Source of the DNA: Planktothricoides sp. SR001
GTDB taxonomy: Bacteria; Cyanobacteriota; Cyanobacteriia; Cyanobacteriales; Laspinemataceae
Assembly: GCF_001276715.1 (NCBI RefSeq)
Contig: NZ_LIUQ01000032.1
Coordinates: forward strand, 46,197 to 79,540
Length of the DNA stretch: 33,344 bases
Reading direction: 5' to 3'
Each line of letters starts with the position of its first letter. The first letter of the stretch is position 1. Position numbers and translations under genes: made by a program. A model generated the notes under the pieces. The model was not told the DNA's origin, ran no database searches, and saw only the letters and a list, made by a program, of their open reading frames with translations. Shown here piece by piece: positions 32,478-33,344 of the stretch.

Positions 32478-33344
32478 CTATTCTGCTTCACCTATTAAAG
32501 TAAACGCCGCCCAATAATAAGGATCAGGATATTGATTTTTCATCGTTAACATCGCCTGTCGTAACGCTTGGGCTTTGTTGGGTGTCGTCTGTAAGTTCTG
32601 ATAAAATTGTATCATCAATTGAGAGGTTGTTCGATCATTTACAGCCCATAACGACATCACTAAACTCGGAACTCCTGCATTCAAAAACGAACGAGATAAC
32701 CCAATCATCCCATCCCCGGTTAACTGTCCAAGTCCAGTGTCACAGGCACTTAAAACCACTAATTCTGCATTTAATTTTAAGTCAAAAATTTCATCTGCCG
32801 TTAATAATCCATCCTCCGAACCCCCAGGAGTTAACGCTACGCCACTATTTAAAGGTTGAATATTATCAACAAATCCGTGAGTAGCAAAATGAATAATTCG
32901 AGCAGTTTTCAAGCGTTCAACTACCGTTGATTCTGTTGCATTAGATCCAATTAAAGCCGAAGTATTGAACATTTTAGCAATCTCAATCGCTTCTTTTTCA
33001 GCATAGTGAAGGGGGGCTAACGGTTTAGGTTCTTCCCCTGGACTCGGTGCAAGTTTCGGCATTTGCGGATTACCCACAATCACAATATCTTGGGCAGAAG
33101 AAGATAAATTTTGCCGTTTTTTGTGAGTTGTTTCTAACACAGTAATGGCAGGAGACATTACAATTGTATGTTTTTCAATTAAGAATTTTCCTTCTTCATC
33201 TACCAAAGCCGCAAAAGGTAGATAAAATAAAGCATCTGTGGGAACAAAAATTACTCGTTCATCTGGGTTAGTCGGTAATAAATCTTCAATGGGTTTAATT
33301 AACAGTTTATGGAGTTATTTTAACTCTCGATATTGATGCGGATT
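32478..33344 (-). pseudogene. CHAT-domain protease, C-terminal part, with in-frame stop
   Basis: The frame encodes the C-terminal region of a CHAT (caspase-HetF-associated-with-TPR) protein: VIFVPTDALFYLPFAALVDEEG, SPAITVLETTH, the catalytic His in RIIHFATHGF, catalytic Cys in LVVLSACDTGLG, and closing SLWAVNDRTTSQLM and DPYYWAAFTLIGE. Both catalytic residues are intact. Upstream the homology continues as LHKLLIKPIEDLLPTNPDE, is interrupted by TAA at 33317-33315, and resumes in the same frame as NPHQYRELK to the window edge. A CAA to TAA change would explain it. CHAT proteins usually carry long N-terminal TPR regions, here outside the window. If real, the protease domain could only be made by readthrough or re-initiation (for example TTG at 33206). 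A sequencing error is possible. Confidence 0.6.

Overview
The window looks like chromosomal DNA of a filamentous cyanobacterium of the Oscillatoriales type. The class is well supported: it carries a CrtQ-type zeta-carotene desaturase, many HIP1 octamers (GCGATCGC), a Nif11-type peptide, cyanobacteria-type TPR/NTPase and CHAT proteins, and dense dispersed palindromic repeats. The order-level guess is inference. I see no tRNA, rRNA or CRISPR array. Many lineage-typical genes are separated by unusually repeat-rich spacers, and several repeats have entered coding sequence.

Layout: 1-2314 holds two minus-strand genes, a P-loop ATPase and a downstream NTPase-like/TPR protein that runs off the left edge. 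2315-4300 is a degraded stretch: an orphan Phd/YefM antitoxin, a MITE-like element, an antitoxin with a truncated PIN toxin, an IS-end-like hairpin, and a Nif11-type peptide whose stop codon lies in an 11-bp tandem repeat. 4711-7522 carries ahcY, an ExoD-family protein and a DedA protein on the plus strand. 7754-10522 is a minus-strand copper-resistance pair, copA then copB, with abutting genes. Divergent from it are an RnfD-like membrane protein and a secreted DUF2330 protein (10877-13317). A secreted seven-TPR protein follows convergently.

14329-15454 is non-coding. It holds a minus-strand multi-hairpin region ending in a strong terminator (candidate ncRNA or transposon remnant) and a 13-bp A-tract tandem array, followed by a 54-residue exported peptide gene. 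15762-18960 holds two uncharacterised genes and a PilC/GspF-type pilus platform protein. 19601-22751 has a predicted beta-rich protein, a membrane protein with an armadillo-like tail, and zds converging on a shared terminator. 23168-26100 has a LysM/M23 endopeptidase and a convergent GT39-type membrane glycosyltransferase peppered with in-frame repeats. 26154-30890 encodes an MCP followed by a double-Hpt CheA with a C-terminal receiver, which together make the core of a taxis or pilus-control phosphorelay.

30891-32477 is 1.6 kb of non-coding DNA dominated by tandem arrays. The most striking has five copies of an exactly 107-bp unit, each able to fold into a closed multi-hairpin structure. To its right is the C-terminal part of a CHAT protease gene with an in-frame nonsense codon near the window edge.

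The best candidates for something undescribed are the 107-bp palindromic array and its relationship to a palindrome 29 kb away, the multi-hairpin transcript candidate at 14.5-14.9 kb, the left-edge ATPase/TPR pair, and the RnfD-like/DUF2330 pair. All assignments come from reading the sequence and from remembered family features; no database search was possible.
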